The notes under the pieces are model-generated. The model was not told the DNA's origin, did no database searches, and saw only the letters and a list, made by a program, of their open reading frames with translations. This document shows, one piece after another, positions 1 to 6,243 of a stretch of 9,430 nucleotides of DNA (positions are counted from its first letter, which is position 1; each line of letters begins with the position of its first letter). Origin of the DNA: Deltaproteobacteria bacterium RBG_13_52_11 (GTDB lineage Bacteria; Desulfobacterota; B13-G15; RBG-16-54-18); contig MGQF01000103.1 of NCBI GenBank assembly GCA_001797745.1, positions 11,302-20,731 of the forward strand. The letters are read 5' to 3'. Position numbers and translations under genes: made by a program.

Positions 1-178
1 GACCGTAATAGAATGGGCCGACAGGATCCCCCAGGCCGTGCCCCACAAATCCCTCTGGATAACGTTACGTTATCTGGACGCCGAACGACGAGAGATTGTA
101 TTGGAGGCCCAAGATGATCGATACGACATGATGATTGAAGAGTTGCATCGCAAGGTATATAATGAGCATTCTTTATAG
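1..178 (+). CDS. tsaE: TsaE, tRNA threonylcarbamoyladenosine biosynthesis ATPase (3' end only)
   Basis: An open frame enters from the left edge (first full codon at base 2) and stops at TAG 176-178, giving the last 58 residues. The visible start, TVIEWADRIPQAVP, matches the conserved 'VEW-(A/P)-(E/D)-R' segment near the end of TsaE. A short beta-rich tail follows (LWITLRYLDAERREIVLEA). TsaE is the P-loop ATPase that works with TsaB and TsaD to make t6A37 in ANN-decoding tRNAs; its Walker motifs lie outside the window. The gene ends 28 bases before lysC on the same strand, so the two are probably cotranscribed. A tsaE-lysC-cimA order is known from Geobacter-type deltaproteobacteria, which supports the call. 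The identification rests on a short C-terminal piece plus context. Confidence 0.72.
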   Translation, partial: TVIEWADRIPQAVPHKSLWITLRYLDAERREIVLEAQDDRYDMMIEELHRKVYNEHSL

Positions 179-206
179 CACGTAAGGATAGGAGGGTATA
201 TCGAGG

Positions 207-1433
207 ATGGCCTTGATCGTGCAAAAATATGGGGGCACATCGGTTGCCAACCTTGAGCGGTTTCGAAACGTTGCCAAACGGGTGGTCAAGACCAAAGACC
301 AAGGAAACAATGTGGTTGTCGTCGTGTCGGCCATGGCTGGAGAGACCGATAGGCTCCTCACGCTGGCAAAAGAGGCAACCGGGGAGCCCGATGAGAGGGA
401 GTTGGACGTACTCCTCGCCACGGGAGAGCAGGTCTCCTCAGCGCTGCTCGCTATCGTCTTAAACTCAATGGGACATCCGGTCAAGTCCTTTCTCGGACAC
501 CAAATAAAGATCGGCACGGATAGTACCCATGGGAAGGCGAGGATCACCAGCGTAGACGCCGACAAGATCTTTTCCGAGCTCCGTGAGGGGCGGATCGTCG
601 TGGTAGCGGGATTTCAAGGAGAGGATGAACAGGGGAATATCACCACCCTGGGCAGAGGGGGCTCCGATACCACCGCTGTGGCCATCGCTGCCGCCCTCAA
701 GGCAGACCTCTGTGAGATATATACCGATGTGGATGGCGTCTTTACCACCAATCCGAACATCTGCGCTCAAGCGCGCAAGATCGATCGGATCAGTTACGAT
801 GAAATGCTGGAGATGGCCAGCCTGGGGGCCAAGGTGCTGCAGACCAGGTCAGTGGAATTTGCCAAGAAATATGGGGTAACCGTTCACGTCCGGTCATCGT
901 TTTATGAAGGTGAAGGGACCATCGTCTGCGAGGAGGAAGTTGATATGGAGCAGGTATTGGTATCAGGGGTAACCTATGACATGAATCAAGCCCGAATTGA
1001 GATCGCCCGGGTGCCTGATCGGCCGGGTATCGCCGCCCAATTCTTTACCGCCATCAACGAGGCGAACATCCTGGTGGACATGATCATCCAGACCACCAGC
1101 CTGGAGGAGGGTTCTGCCAATATGGCCTTTACCATCTCCAAGGCGGATTTCCCCAAGGCCCTCAAGCTAGCCCGATCCCTGGCCAAAGAGTTGGGCGCCA
1201 AGGAGGTCATTGCAGAAGACGATGTAGCCAAGGTTTCAATGGTGGGGGTGGGGATGAGAAGTCATTCCGGGGTTGCCTCCAAGATGTTCGGCGCCTTGGC
1301 TCAGGAAGGAATCAACATCAAGATGATCAGCACCTCGGAGATCAAGATCTCTTGTATCATCGATACAAAATATACAGAGCTCGCGGTACGATCACTCCAC
1401 GAGGCCTTTGATTTAGGCAAGGGGAATGGATGA
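207..1433 (+). CDS. lysC: Aspartate kinase with two ACT domains
   Basis: Aspartokinase phosphorylates L-aspartate with ATP, the committed step toward lysine, threonine, methionine and diaminopimelate. The 408-residue protein has the amino-acid kinase domain first (about 1-245), with KYGGTSV at 7-13, the TTLGRGGSDTTA segment at 146-157 and YTDVDGVFTTNP at 172-183. Two ACT regulatory domains follow at about 266-335 (VPDRPGIAAQFF) and 343-405 (VGVGMRSHSGVASKMF). Length and ACT layout fit the alpha/beta type found in Bacillus and Corynebacterium, which is usually feedback-inhibited by lysine and/or threonine. The start at 207 follows a strong Shine-Dalgarno (AGGAGGG, 190-196) at 10 bases. An internal start for a beta subunit is listed separately. 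The stop overlaps the first ATG of cimA by 8 bases, so translational coupling is likely. Confidence 0.96.
   Translation: MALIVQKYGGTSVANLERFRNVAKRVVKTKDQGNNVVVVVSAMAGETDRLLTLAKEATGEPDERELDVLLATGEQVSSALLAIVLNSMGHPVKSFLGHQIKIGTDSTHGKARITSVDADKIFSELREGRIVVVAGFQGEDEQGNITTLGRGGSDTTAVAIAAALKADLCEIYTDVDGVFTTNPNICAQARKIDRISYDEMLEMASLGAKVLQTRSVEFAKKYGVTVHVRSSFYEGEGTIVCEEEVDMEQVLVSGVTYDMNQARIEIARVPDRPGIAAQFFTAINEANILVDMIIQTTSLEEGSANMAFTISKADFPKALKLARSLAKELGAKEVIAEDDVAKVSMVGVGMRSHSGVASKMFGALAQEGINIKMISTSEIKISCIIDTKYTELAVRSLHEAFDLGKGNG
931..947 (+). promoter_or_regulatory. Internal ribosome binding site and in-frame start for an aspartokinase beta subunit
   Basis: Inside lysC a perfect AGGAGG (931-936) lies 8 bases before an in-frame ATG (945-947). 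Starting there gives a 162-residue product (945-1433), MEQVLVSGVTYDMNQA..., consisting of just the two ACT domains. In B. subtilis aspartokinase II and C. glutamicum LysC, an in-frame internal start at the equivalent place makes the beta subunit of an alpha2beta2 enzyme; the Corynebacterium beta subunit begins with a similar M-E-x-x-x-L-x-G-V-x-x-D pattern. The site is seen directly; its use is inferred. Confidence 0.65.
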
Positions 1434-3015
1434 AATGGAGGTAAAGGTCTACGACACTACCTTGAGGGATGGAACCCAGGGGGAAGATATCTCTTTCTCC
1501 GTGGAAGATAAACTCAGGATCACCCAGAAGCTTGACGAGCTCGGGGTCCACTATATCGAAGGTGGATGGCCCGGATCAAATCCCAGGGATGTCCAGTACT
1601 TTCGTGAAGTGGAGAAAATCCCCCTTGCCTCAGCAAAGATCGTGGCCTTTGGGAGCACGTGTCGAAAGGGGGTTCCACCTGATAAAGACGCCAATACCCG
1701 CGCCCTTTTGGAGGCGAAGACAGAGGTGATAACCATCTTTGGCAAATCGTGGGATATGCACCCCCTGACCGCCATGGATATTTCTTTAGTGGAAAATTTG
1801 GAACTTATAGCTAAAACCGTCATTTTTCTCAAAAAGCACGTGCCTGAAGTCATCTACGACGCCGAACACTTCTTCGATGGCTTCAAGGGAAATAAGGCGT
1901 ATGCCCTGTCGACTATCAAGGCCGCCGAGGAAGCAGGGGCGGACTGCATCGTGCTCTGTGACACCAATGGCGGCACCTTGCCCTTTGAACTGGCAGAGAT
2001 CATCAGAGAGGTAAGAGGTTCGATCACAACCCCTCTGGGGATTCATTGCCACAATGACTCCGATCTAGCGGTGGCTAACACCATCATGGCTGTCAAAGAA
2101 GGAGGGGTAGTCCAGGTCCAGGGGACCATCAACGGCCTTGGGGAGCGATGTGGCAATGCCAATCTCTGTTCCATTATCCCCAGCCTTCAGTTGAAGATGG
2201 GTATCCAGTGCCTCACTGATGATCGCCTGCGAAAGCTCAAAGATACCTCCAGATTCGTGAGCGAACTGGCCAACCTAACCCATAACAAGCATCAACCCTA
2301 CGTGGGTGACAGTGCCTTTGCCCATAAGGCGGGGGTGCACGTGAGCGCCATCCGCAAGAGCCCCCTCACCTACGAACATATCAGGCCTGAGTTGGTGGGA
2401 AACACGCAGCGGATCCTCATCTCTGACCTTTCCGGTGAAGGCAACGTTCTCGCCAAGGCAGAGGAGTTTAACATCAAGCTTAAAAAAGGAGATTCGACGA
2501 CCAAGCGGATCTTAGCTTCCTTAAAGGAGCTGGAGAATCAAGGGTATCAATTCGAGGGGGCCGAGGGATCCTTTGAACTCCTCATCAAAAAGGCAGTGGG
2601 GCGTCACAAGAAGTTCTTTGATTTGCTGGGCTTTCGGGTGATTGTGGAGAAAAGAGGTGATGGTTCTCCCGCCTTTTCTGAAGCCACCATCATGGTGAAG
2701 GTGGGTGATCAGGTTGAACACACAGCCGCTGAGGGGAACGGGCCGGTAAACGCCCTGGACAACGCCCTCAGAAAGGCCTTGGAAAAATTTTATCCTGAAC
2801 TCACGGATGTTAAGCTCCTCGATTACAAGGTCAGGGTCCTCTCCGCCCAGGAGGGGACTGGGGCCATTACCCGGGTGCTCATAGAGTCTTGGGACGGACA
2901 AGCCAGGTGGGGGACGGTAGGGTTGTCGGAGAACATTATTGAGGCCAGCTGGCAGGCATTGGTGGACAGCATCGATTACAAACTGCTCAAGGAAGAAGAG
3001 GAAGGGATTCGATGA
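1426..3015 (+). CDS. cimA: (R)-citramalate synthase, CimA/LeuA-like
   Basis: This enzyme condenses pyruvate and acetyl-CoA to (R)-citramalate, the entry to threonine-independent isoleucine synthesis (LeuCD and LeuB then give 2-oxobutanoate). The 529-residue protein has an HMGL-type TIM barrel at about 6-280, with YDTTLRDGTQ at 9-18 (metal ligand D15), EGGWPGSNPRD at 45-55, the metal-binding HCHN (H207, H209) and GLGERCGNANL at 237-247. A LeuA-type allosteric domain lies at about 395-522. The GGWPGSNP motif and the 520-530 length fit the deltaproteobacterial/archaeal-like CimA group rather than isopropylmalate or homocitrate synthase. The frame overlaps the end of lysC by 8 bases. A second ATG at 1435 sits 10 bases after AAGGGG (1419-1424), whereas the ATG at 1426 is only 1 base after it, so 1435 (526 residues) may be the true start. 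ilvD follows after 10 bases. Confidence 0.93.
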   Translation: MDEMEVKVYDTTLRDGTQGEDISFSVEDKLRITQKLDELGVHYIEGGWPGSNPRDVQYFREVEKIPLASAKIVAFGSTCRKGVPPDKDANTRALLEAKTEVITIFGKSWDMHPLTAMDISLVENLELIAKTVIFLKKHVPEVIYDAEHFFDGFKGNKAYALSTIKAAEEAGADCIVLCDTNGGTLPFELAEIIREVRGSITTPLGIHCHNDSDLAVANTIMAVKEGGVVQVQGTINGLGERCGNANLCSIIPSLQLKMGIQCLTDDRLRKLKDTSRFVSELANLTHNKHQPYVGDSAFAHKAGVHVSAIRKSPLTYEHIRPELVGNTQRILISDLSGEGNVLAKAEEFNIKLKKGDSTTKRILASLKELENQGYQFEGAEGSFELLIKKAVGRHKKFFDLLGFRVIVEKRGDGSPAFSEATIMVKVGDQVEHTAAEGNGPVNALDNALRKALEKFYPELTDVKLLDYKVRVLSAQEGTGAITRVLIESWDGQARWGTVGLSENIIEASWQALVDSIDYKLLKEEEEGIR

Positions 3016-3025
3016 GGAGGCTGCA

Positions 3026-4690
3026 ATGCGTTCAGACGTCATGAAAAAGGGGTTGGAACGGGCTCCACACCGCTCCCTCTTCAAGGCCATGGGGTACACT
3101 GATGAGGAATTAGAGAGGCCTCTTATAGGCGTAGCCAACACGGCCAACGAGGTCATCCCCGGCCATATCCACCTGCACCGCGTCGCCCAGGCCGTCAAAG
3201 AGGGGATCAGGATGGCTGGCGGAACACCCCTGGAGTTCGCCACCATCGGGATTTGCGACGGTATCGCCATGGGGCATGAGGGGATGAAATACTCTCTCGG
3301 GTCACGAGAGCTCATCGCCGATTCGGTGGAGGTCATGGCCATGGCCTACCCTTTTGATGGGCTGGTCCTGATCGCTAACTGTGACAAGATCGTCCCCGGG
3401 ATGATGATGGCTATGGCGCGGCTGAACATCCCCGCCATCCTGGTGAGTGGCGGTCCCATGCTCACAGGCTGGCACGGGGGTAAGGAAACGGACGTCATCA
3501 CGGTCTTTGAGGCAGTGGGCAAGGTGGTTGCAGGGCGGATGTCCCCTGAGGACCTCTTGGAGTTGGAAGGCGCTGCCTGCCCGGGACCTGGCTCCTGCGC
3601 CGGTATGTTTACGGCCAACTCCATGAACTGCCTTTCCGAGGCCTTGGGAATAGCCCTGCCCGGTAACGGCACTATTCCTGCTGTGGATGCCGCCCGCTTG
3701 CGCCTGGCCAAGGAGGCCGGGAAAAAGGTGGTTGAGCTCATCGAGCGAGGAATAATGCCGCGAGCCATCCTAACCATGGAAGCCTTTGCCAACGCCATTG
3801 CAGTCGATATGGCCTTTGGCGGCTCCACCAATACGACCCTCCATCTGCCAGCTGTGGCCTATGAAGCGGGGCTGAAGATTGACCTGAAGATCTTCAATCA
3901 GATCAGCAGCAAAACCCCGCACCTGTGTAATCTCTCCCCTGGCGGCCCACACCACCTCCAGGATCTCCATCGGGCTGGCGGCATTCCCGCCCTCATGGGG
4001 GAGCTTGCGAAGGGGGGGTTGCTCAACACCGAGTGTCTAACAGTCACGGGAAAACAGGTGAAAGAAAATATTAAATCAGCGCCCATCCTCGATCCAGAAG
4101 TGATCCGGTTGTTGGGCAATCCCTATCACCCCACGGGCGGCCTCGCCTGCCTCTTTGGCAATCTGGCCCCTGAAGGGGCAGTGGTCAAGGTCTCGGCTGT
4201 TGACCCGGAGATGCTCATAAATGAGGGTCCTGCTCGGGTCTTTGAATCCGAAGAAGAGGCCCTCAAGATTATCTTGACCAAAAAGATCGCCAAAGGCGAG
4301 GTGATCGTCATCCGCTATGAAGGTCCCAAGGGTGGTCCGGGGATGAGAGAGATGCTCGCCCCCACCTCAGCCATCGCCGGCATCGGCATGGACAAGGAGG
4401 TATCGCTCATTACCGACGGAAGGTTCTCAGGGGGGACCAGGGGTGCTGCCATCGGACATATCTCGCCCGAGGCTGCCGAGGGAGGGCCCATCGCCGTGCT
4501 CAAAGACGGCGACATCATCGAGATCGACATACCCGCAAAAAGGCTTCAGGTGCACCTCACTGATGAGGAAATAAAGCGCCGGCTTGCGGCATGGAAAAGC
4601 CCGGAACCGAAGATCAAGTCCGGGTACATGTACCGCTATGCGCAGATGGTCAGCTCAGCGAGCACCGGGGCAGTGTTTTTGAAGAAATGA
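3026..4690 (+). CDS. ilvD: Dihydroxy-acid dehydratase
   Basis: IlvD is an iron-sulfur enzyme that dehydrates 2,3-dihydroxy-3-methylvalerate and 2,3-dihydroxyisovalerate to the 2-oxoacids of isoleucine and valine. The 554-residue protein has the family landmarks: ERPLIGVANTANEVIPGH (30-47), CDGIAMGHEGM (77-87), ANCDKIVPGM (117-126), CPGPGSCAGMFTANSMN (185-201), GGSTNT (265-270) and a late LITDGRFSGGTRG. C119 and C191 are the conserved cluster cysteines. The position that carries cysteine in the PCN motif of [2Fe-2S] members is Gly46 here, as in the E. coli-type enzyme (VPGHVHL). The chosen ATG follows GAGGAGG (3014-3020) at 5 bases. The frame stays open 29 codons further up (to 2939), but that stretch lies inside cimA and does not resemble IlvD. 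No clear terminator is seen after the stop. It is the last gene of the tsaE-lysC-cimA-ilvD run. Confidence 0.97.
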   Translation: MRSDVMKKGLERAPHRSLFKAMGYTDEELERPLIGVANTANEVIPGHIHLHRVAQAVKEGIRMAGGTPLEFATIGICDGIAMGHEGMKYSLGSRELIADSVEVMAMAYPFDGLVLIANCDKIVPGMMMAMARLNIPAILVSGGPMLTGWHGGKETDVITVFEAVGKVVAGRMSPEDLLELEGAACPGPGSCAGMFTANSMNCLSEALGIALPGNGTIPAVDAARLRLAKEAGKKVVELIERGIMPRAILTMEAFANAIAVDMAFGGSTNTTLHLPAVAYEAGLKIDLKIFNQISSKTPHLCNLSPGGPHHLQDLHRAGGIPALMGELAKGGLLNTECLTVTGKQVKENIKSAPILDPEVIRLLGNPYHPTGGLACLFGNLAPEGAVVKVSAVDPEMLINEGPARVFESEEEALKIILTKKIAKGEVIVIRYEGPKGGPGMREMLAPTSAIAGIGMDKEVSLITDGRFSGGTRGAAIGHISPEAAEGGPIAVLKDGDIIEIDIPAKRLQVHLTDEEIKRRLAAWKSPEPKIKSGYMYRYAQMVSSASTGAVFLKK

Positions 4691-4805
4691 AACAATAGGG
4701 TCCTAGGATTCCAGGATTCAAGTGATTTTTATTCAATGATTTGCTGAATGCTTTAACTTCACCCGACCCCTTGACCCCTCCCGCTTAGCGGCCCCCTACC
4801 AATCG

Positions 4806-4956
4806 GATATTTTTATGGATGGGGTGTCGCTCCCGCGCTCCCGAAGGTGGCTCGCTGGCTAGATCCCGAAGCGGGAATGGCGACAGATCCCGGCTTTTAA
4901 ATAAGTCCCGCCCTACTTTGTATAAAAATCTGAATGGCGGGATGTCGCAGAGCGAC
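4806..4956. repeat. Inverted-repeat-rich intergenic element
   Basis: ATTTTTAT (4810-4817) and ATAAAAAT (4922-4929) form an 8-bp outer inverted repeat. Inside it, GTCGC-TCCCGC (4826-4836) can pair with GCGGGA-atg-GCGAC (4871-4884), an 11-bp stem with a 3-base bulge. A smaller hairpin TCCCG-aag-CGGGA (4864-4876) competes with it. Just outside is GTCGC-aga-GCGAC (4944-4956). The nested architecture suggests a small dispersed element (MITE- or REP-like) or a folded RNA. With only one copy in the window, its nature is open. Confidence 0.4.
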
Positions 4957-5046
4957 AGAGCGGAATAGAATCCTTAGCCCTTTTTCTTCATTATTTCTTG
5001 CCAGAAGGTTTTTCACTAGACCCCTCGAACCCTTGAATCCTCTCCT

Positions 5047-5088
5047 AAAAAAGGGGGAGGGAGGGGGCCTTGGAAGCCCCGCTCCCTC
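5047..5088 (-). terminator. Strong rho-independent terminator for minus-strand transcription
   Basis: Read on the minus strand, GAGGGAGCGGGGC (5088-5076) pairs with GCCCCCTCCCTC (5068-5057): a 12-bp GC-rich stem with one bulged base and a 7-base loop. It is followed by CCCC and then six T (5052-5047). It lies about 90 bases past the stop of the 89-residue gene and would stop transcripts before they run into ilvD antisense. Confidence 0.7.
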
Positions 5089-5175
5089 GGGGGGGATGAG
5101 AAGGAGGGAACCAAAAAATTTTTGCCGCACTTCCTACTCCTCAGTCAAAACGAAACCGCCTTTCCGCATATTCCG

Positions 5176-5445
5176 TCAGTGTTTCTTTAGCTCATCAGGG
5201 CCGTTCTGCGGCTCGATCTTCACCTTGGCCCCCATCTCCTCCAAGGCCCTCTGATACCGCTGGGCCTCTTTAAGGTCGATCCCATTTTTCACCGTGAGGG
5301 GGGCCAACCTCATCATCTTGGTAACGACCTGGGAAGAGAGATGACAGTGGTTCTGAAGATTTTTTGCCAGCTTGTCCACCAGGCTGAAGTCCTTGGCTGC
5401 CGCACCTTCAAAGATAACCTTATATTTCGCTTCATTGTCTGCCAT
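5176..5445 (-). CDS. Small stand-alone protein resembling the L7/L12 C-terminal domain
   Basis: The protein has 89 residues, no signal peptide and no membrane segment, so it is probably cytoplasmic. Residues 8-13 (YKVIFE) form a first strand, followed by helices at about 20-48. The stretch 49-78 (APLTVKNGIDLKEAQRYQRA, then LEEMGAKVKIE) closely follows the APxxVKxGxxxxEAxxxxxxLExxGAKVxI pattern of the ribosomal L7/L12 C-terminal domain. The N-terminal dimerisation domain and hinge of L7/L12 are absent, so it is not the ribosomal stalk protein; a ClpS/L7L12-type fold is inferred. The frame is open to an ATG at 5493. However, the ATG at 5445 has an upstream AGGGAGA, and the sigma-54 promoter at 5502-5517 puts the transcript start near 5491, which rules out the ATG at 5493 (its A would be upstream of the transcript). 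Function unknown; shared regulation with pilV suggests a motility or surface-behaviour link. Confidence 0.75.
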   Translation of the reverse strand: MADNEAKYKVIFEGAAAKDFSLVDKLAKNLQNHCHLSSQVVTKMMRLAPLTVKNGIDLKEAQRYQRALEEMGAKVKIEPQNGPDELKKH

Positions 5446-5501
5446 GATCCTATCTCTCCCTACAAGCTCCAATCCCATTTTCAAGGACTTCATAGATTAA
5501 T

Positions 5502-5517
5502 TGCATATTGGATGCCA
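5502..5517 (-). promoter_or_regulatory. Sigma-54 (-24/-12) promoter of the 89-residue gene
   Basis: The minus strand reads TGGCATCCAATATGCA. It has the GG-N10-GC spacing and the TGGCA and TGCA blocks of the RpoN consensus TGGCACG-N4-TTGCW. The inferred transcript start is near 5491, leaving a leader of about 46 bases before the ATG at 5445. It agrees with the pilV promoter at 13 of 16 positions. Confidence 0.75.
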
Positions 5518-5545
5518 ATATCTTATTTATCGTTTTAATGATAAC

Positions 5546-5564
5546 TCCCTAATTTTATTAGGGA
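5546..5564. promoter_or_regulatory. Perfect 8-bp dyad (TCCCTAAT-TTT-ATTAGGGA)
   Basis: A 19-base perfect dyad is centred at 5555, about 64 bases upstream of the inferred start of the 89-residue gene and between its sigma-54 promoter and the distal CAATTTGTC-N9-GACAA site. On the minus strand the T-run precedes the stem and on the plus strand A's follow it, so it does not look like an intrinsic terminator for either direction. It is better read as a protein binding site or hairpin of unknown role. Confidence 0.45.
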
Positions 5565-5616
5565 AAAATAGGACACTGGAGGCAAAAAGGACTGCTCTGT
5601 GAGGGGTGGTATAACC

Positions 5617-5639
5617 CAATTTGTCCTTAAGAGTGACAA
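5617..5639. promoter_or_regulatory. Candidate enhancer (activator operator) for the 89-residue gene
   Basis: The site is CAATTTGTC-N9-GACAA, with the inverted core TTGTC-N9-GACAA at 5621-5639. It is centred about 138 bases upstream of the inferred transcript start, a typical distance for sigma-54 enhancer sites. The same arrangement, with the same 9-base left arm, lies upstream of the pilV promoter at 6244-6266. Confidence 0.6.
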
Positions 5640-5672
5640 AAATCGCCACGTGGTGCCCCCTCCCCTCTCCTC

Positions 5673-6047
5673 TCACGTTTGAGGGGCTACGGCGCTCACG
5701 GTAACAGCTCGATCCGCCATCGCCCCTCGCCATGAAACCTGAACTTGTACAGTCGCCAACGCCGGCTGTGGTACATCAGGTTGCACAGTCCACTGCCTGG
5801 AGTAGGTCACCCCATTGGCCTTATCAATATACTGATCCGCGCCGTCAGTAAGCTGATTGGCATCTTTCAACTCCGCAAGCTTGTTCTTGGCCAGTGTAGT
5901 CGCCAGGGTAGCCTGCTGCCCCATGGTATCGCCCCTCAGGGCGACCAACTGCAAGCCTGCCAGGCCCAACAGGCCGATGCCGAGGATGAACAGGGCGATG
6001 GCTACCTCCAGAAGGGTCATGCCTTTTGTGTCTCTTAATTGATTCAT
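5673..6047 (-). CDS. pilV: Type IV pilus minor pilin / modification protein PilV
   Basis: PilV is a minor pilin that helps prime pilus assembly at the inner membrane and sits near the pilus tip with PilY1. The 124-residue precursor has a 9-residue leader ending in Lys-Gly and the class III signal KG-MTLLEVAIALFILGIGLL. Cleavage after Gly9 would leave Met10 at the mature N-terminus and Glu at mature position 5, the residue needed for assembly. The hydrophobic helix (11-35) runs into GLQLVALRGDTMGQQATLAT and AKNKLAELKDAN, typical of PilV. It is shorter than most PilV proteins (usually about 150-180). The start at 6047 follows AGGAG (6060-6056) at 8 bases; the longer frame to 6086 would add 13 charged residues before the leader and lacks such a site. 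It is transcribed alone from its own sigma-54 promoter after a terminator. Confidence 0.85.
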   Translation of the reverse strand: MNQLRDTKGMTLLEVAIALFILGIGLLGLAGLQLVALRGDTMGQQATLATTLAKNKLAELKDANQLTDGADQYIDKANGVTYSRQWTVQPDVPQPALATVQVQVSWRGAMADRAVTVSAVAPQT

Positions 6048-6070
6048 CGTGATATCTCCTATCCTCTTAT

Positions 6071-6084
6071 CCTTCCTTCCTTCC
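6071..6084 (-). repeat. GGAA tetranucleotide tract in the pilV leader
   Basis: The minus strand carries GGAAGGAAGGAAGG, three and a half GGAA units, between the inferred pilV transcript start (about 6122) and its Shine-Dalgarno (6060-6056). Short tandem tetranucleotides upstream of surface-structure genes can vary by slippage, but so few units may simply be a purine-rich leader. Confidence 0.5.
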
Positions 6085-6132
6085 ACTCAACCCTGCCCTC
6101 CCCCACTGTTTCTTTTGATCTGTATAATTTTT

Positions 6133-6148
6133 TGCAAATCAGATGCCA
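6133..6148 (-). promoter_or_regulatory. Sigma-54 (-24/-12) promoter of pilV
   Basis: The minus strand reads TGGCATCTGATTTGCA. The TGGCA and TTGCA blocks have exact GG-N10-GC spacing, matching the RpoN consensus except at the C and G after TGGCA. The inferred transcript start is near 6122, giving a leader of about 75 bases before the pilV ATG. RpoN control of pilin genes through PilR is established in Pseudomonas and deltaproteobacteria. Confidence 0.82.
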
Positions 6149-6171
6149 TCTCTTCGTCTGCTGCATGTTTC

Positions 6172-6184
6172 TAATGCTTTGATT
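6172..6184 (-). promoter_or_regulatory. IHF binding site between pilV enhancer and promoter
   Basis: The minus strand reads AATCAAAGCATTA, a full match to the IHF consensus WATCAA-N4-TTR. It lies about 50-62 bases upstream of the inferred pilV start, between the -24 box and the distal activator sites, where IHF bends DNA at many sigma-54 promoters. The flanks are A/T-rich, as expected. Confidence 0.6.
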
Positions 6185-6243
6185 TTAAAGGGAAATATCG
6201 GTTAAAAAAATAATGAGTGAGATACGTTTTTAAACCAGAGACT

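Larger units (their letters stand above)
4691..5175. other. Gene-free convergent intergenic region
   Basis: These 485 bases lie between the convergent ends of ilvD (+) and the 89-residue gene (-). Open frames here (for example + strand 4934-5254) are low-complexity and show no family features, so no gene is called. The region holds the inverted-repeat element at 4806-4956, the minus-strand terminator at 5047-5088, and short related words. The word aggattcaag at 4713-4722 recurs inverted at 5032-5041, and CCCGACCCCTTGACCCCT near 4763-4780 resembles AGACCCCTCGAACCCTTG near 5018-5035. Such degenerate direct and inverted words look like decayed dispersed intergenic repeats. Confidence 0.6.

Noticed and set aside
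2939..3025. N-terminal extension of ilvD to an ATG at 2939
   Set aside because: The extra 29 residues lie inside cimA and do not resemble IlvD, and a strong Shine-Dalgarno fixes the start at 3026.
2521..3342. 273-codon open frame on the minus strand across the cimA/ilvD junction
   Set aside because: It is fully antisense to two confidently identified genes, shows no family pattern, and reflects their codon structure.
4730..4755. Possible ilvD terminator (ATTCA...TGAAT)
   Set aside because: It has a five-base A/T-rich stem with a long loop and no T-tract.
4934..5254. 106-codon plus-strand open frame in the intergenic region
   Set aside because: It has biased, repeat-like composition, overlaps the terminator and the 89-residue gene antisense, and has no recognisable motif.
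5491..5493. ATG at 5493 as the start of the 89-residue gene
   Set aside because: No ribosome binding site precedes it, and it falls at the predicted transcript start of the sigma-54 promoter.
5636..5660. Possible terminator after pilV (CCACGTGG palindrome followed by a T5 run on the minus strand)
   Set aside because: The palindrome leaves no loop for a stable hairpin and the usable stem is only three base pairs, so it is too weak to call.
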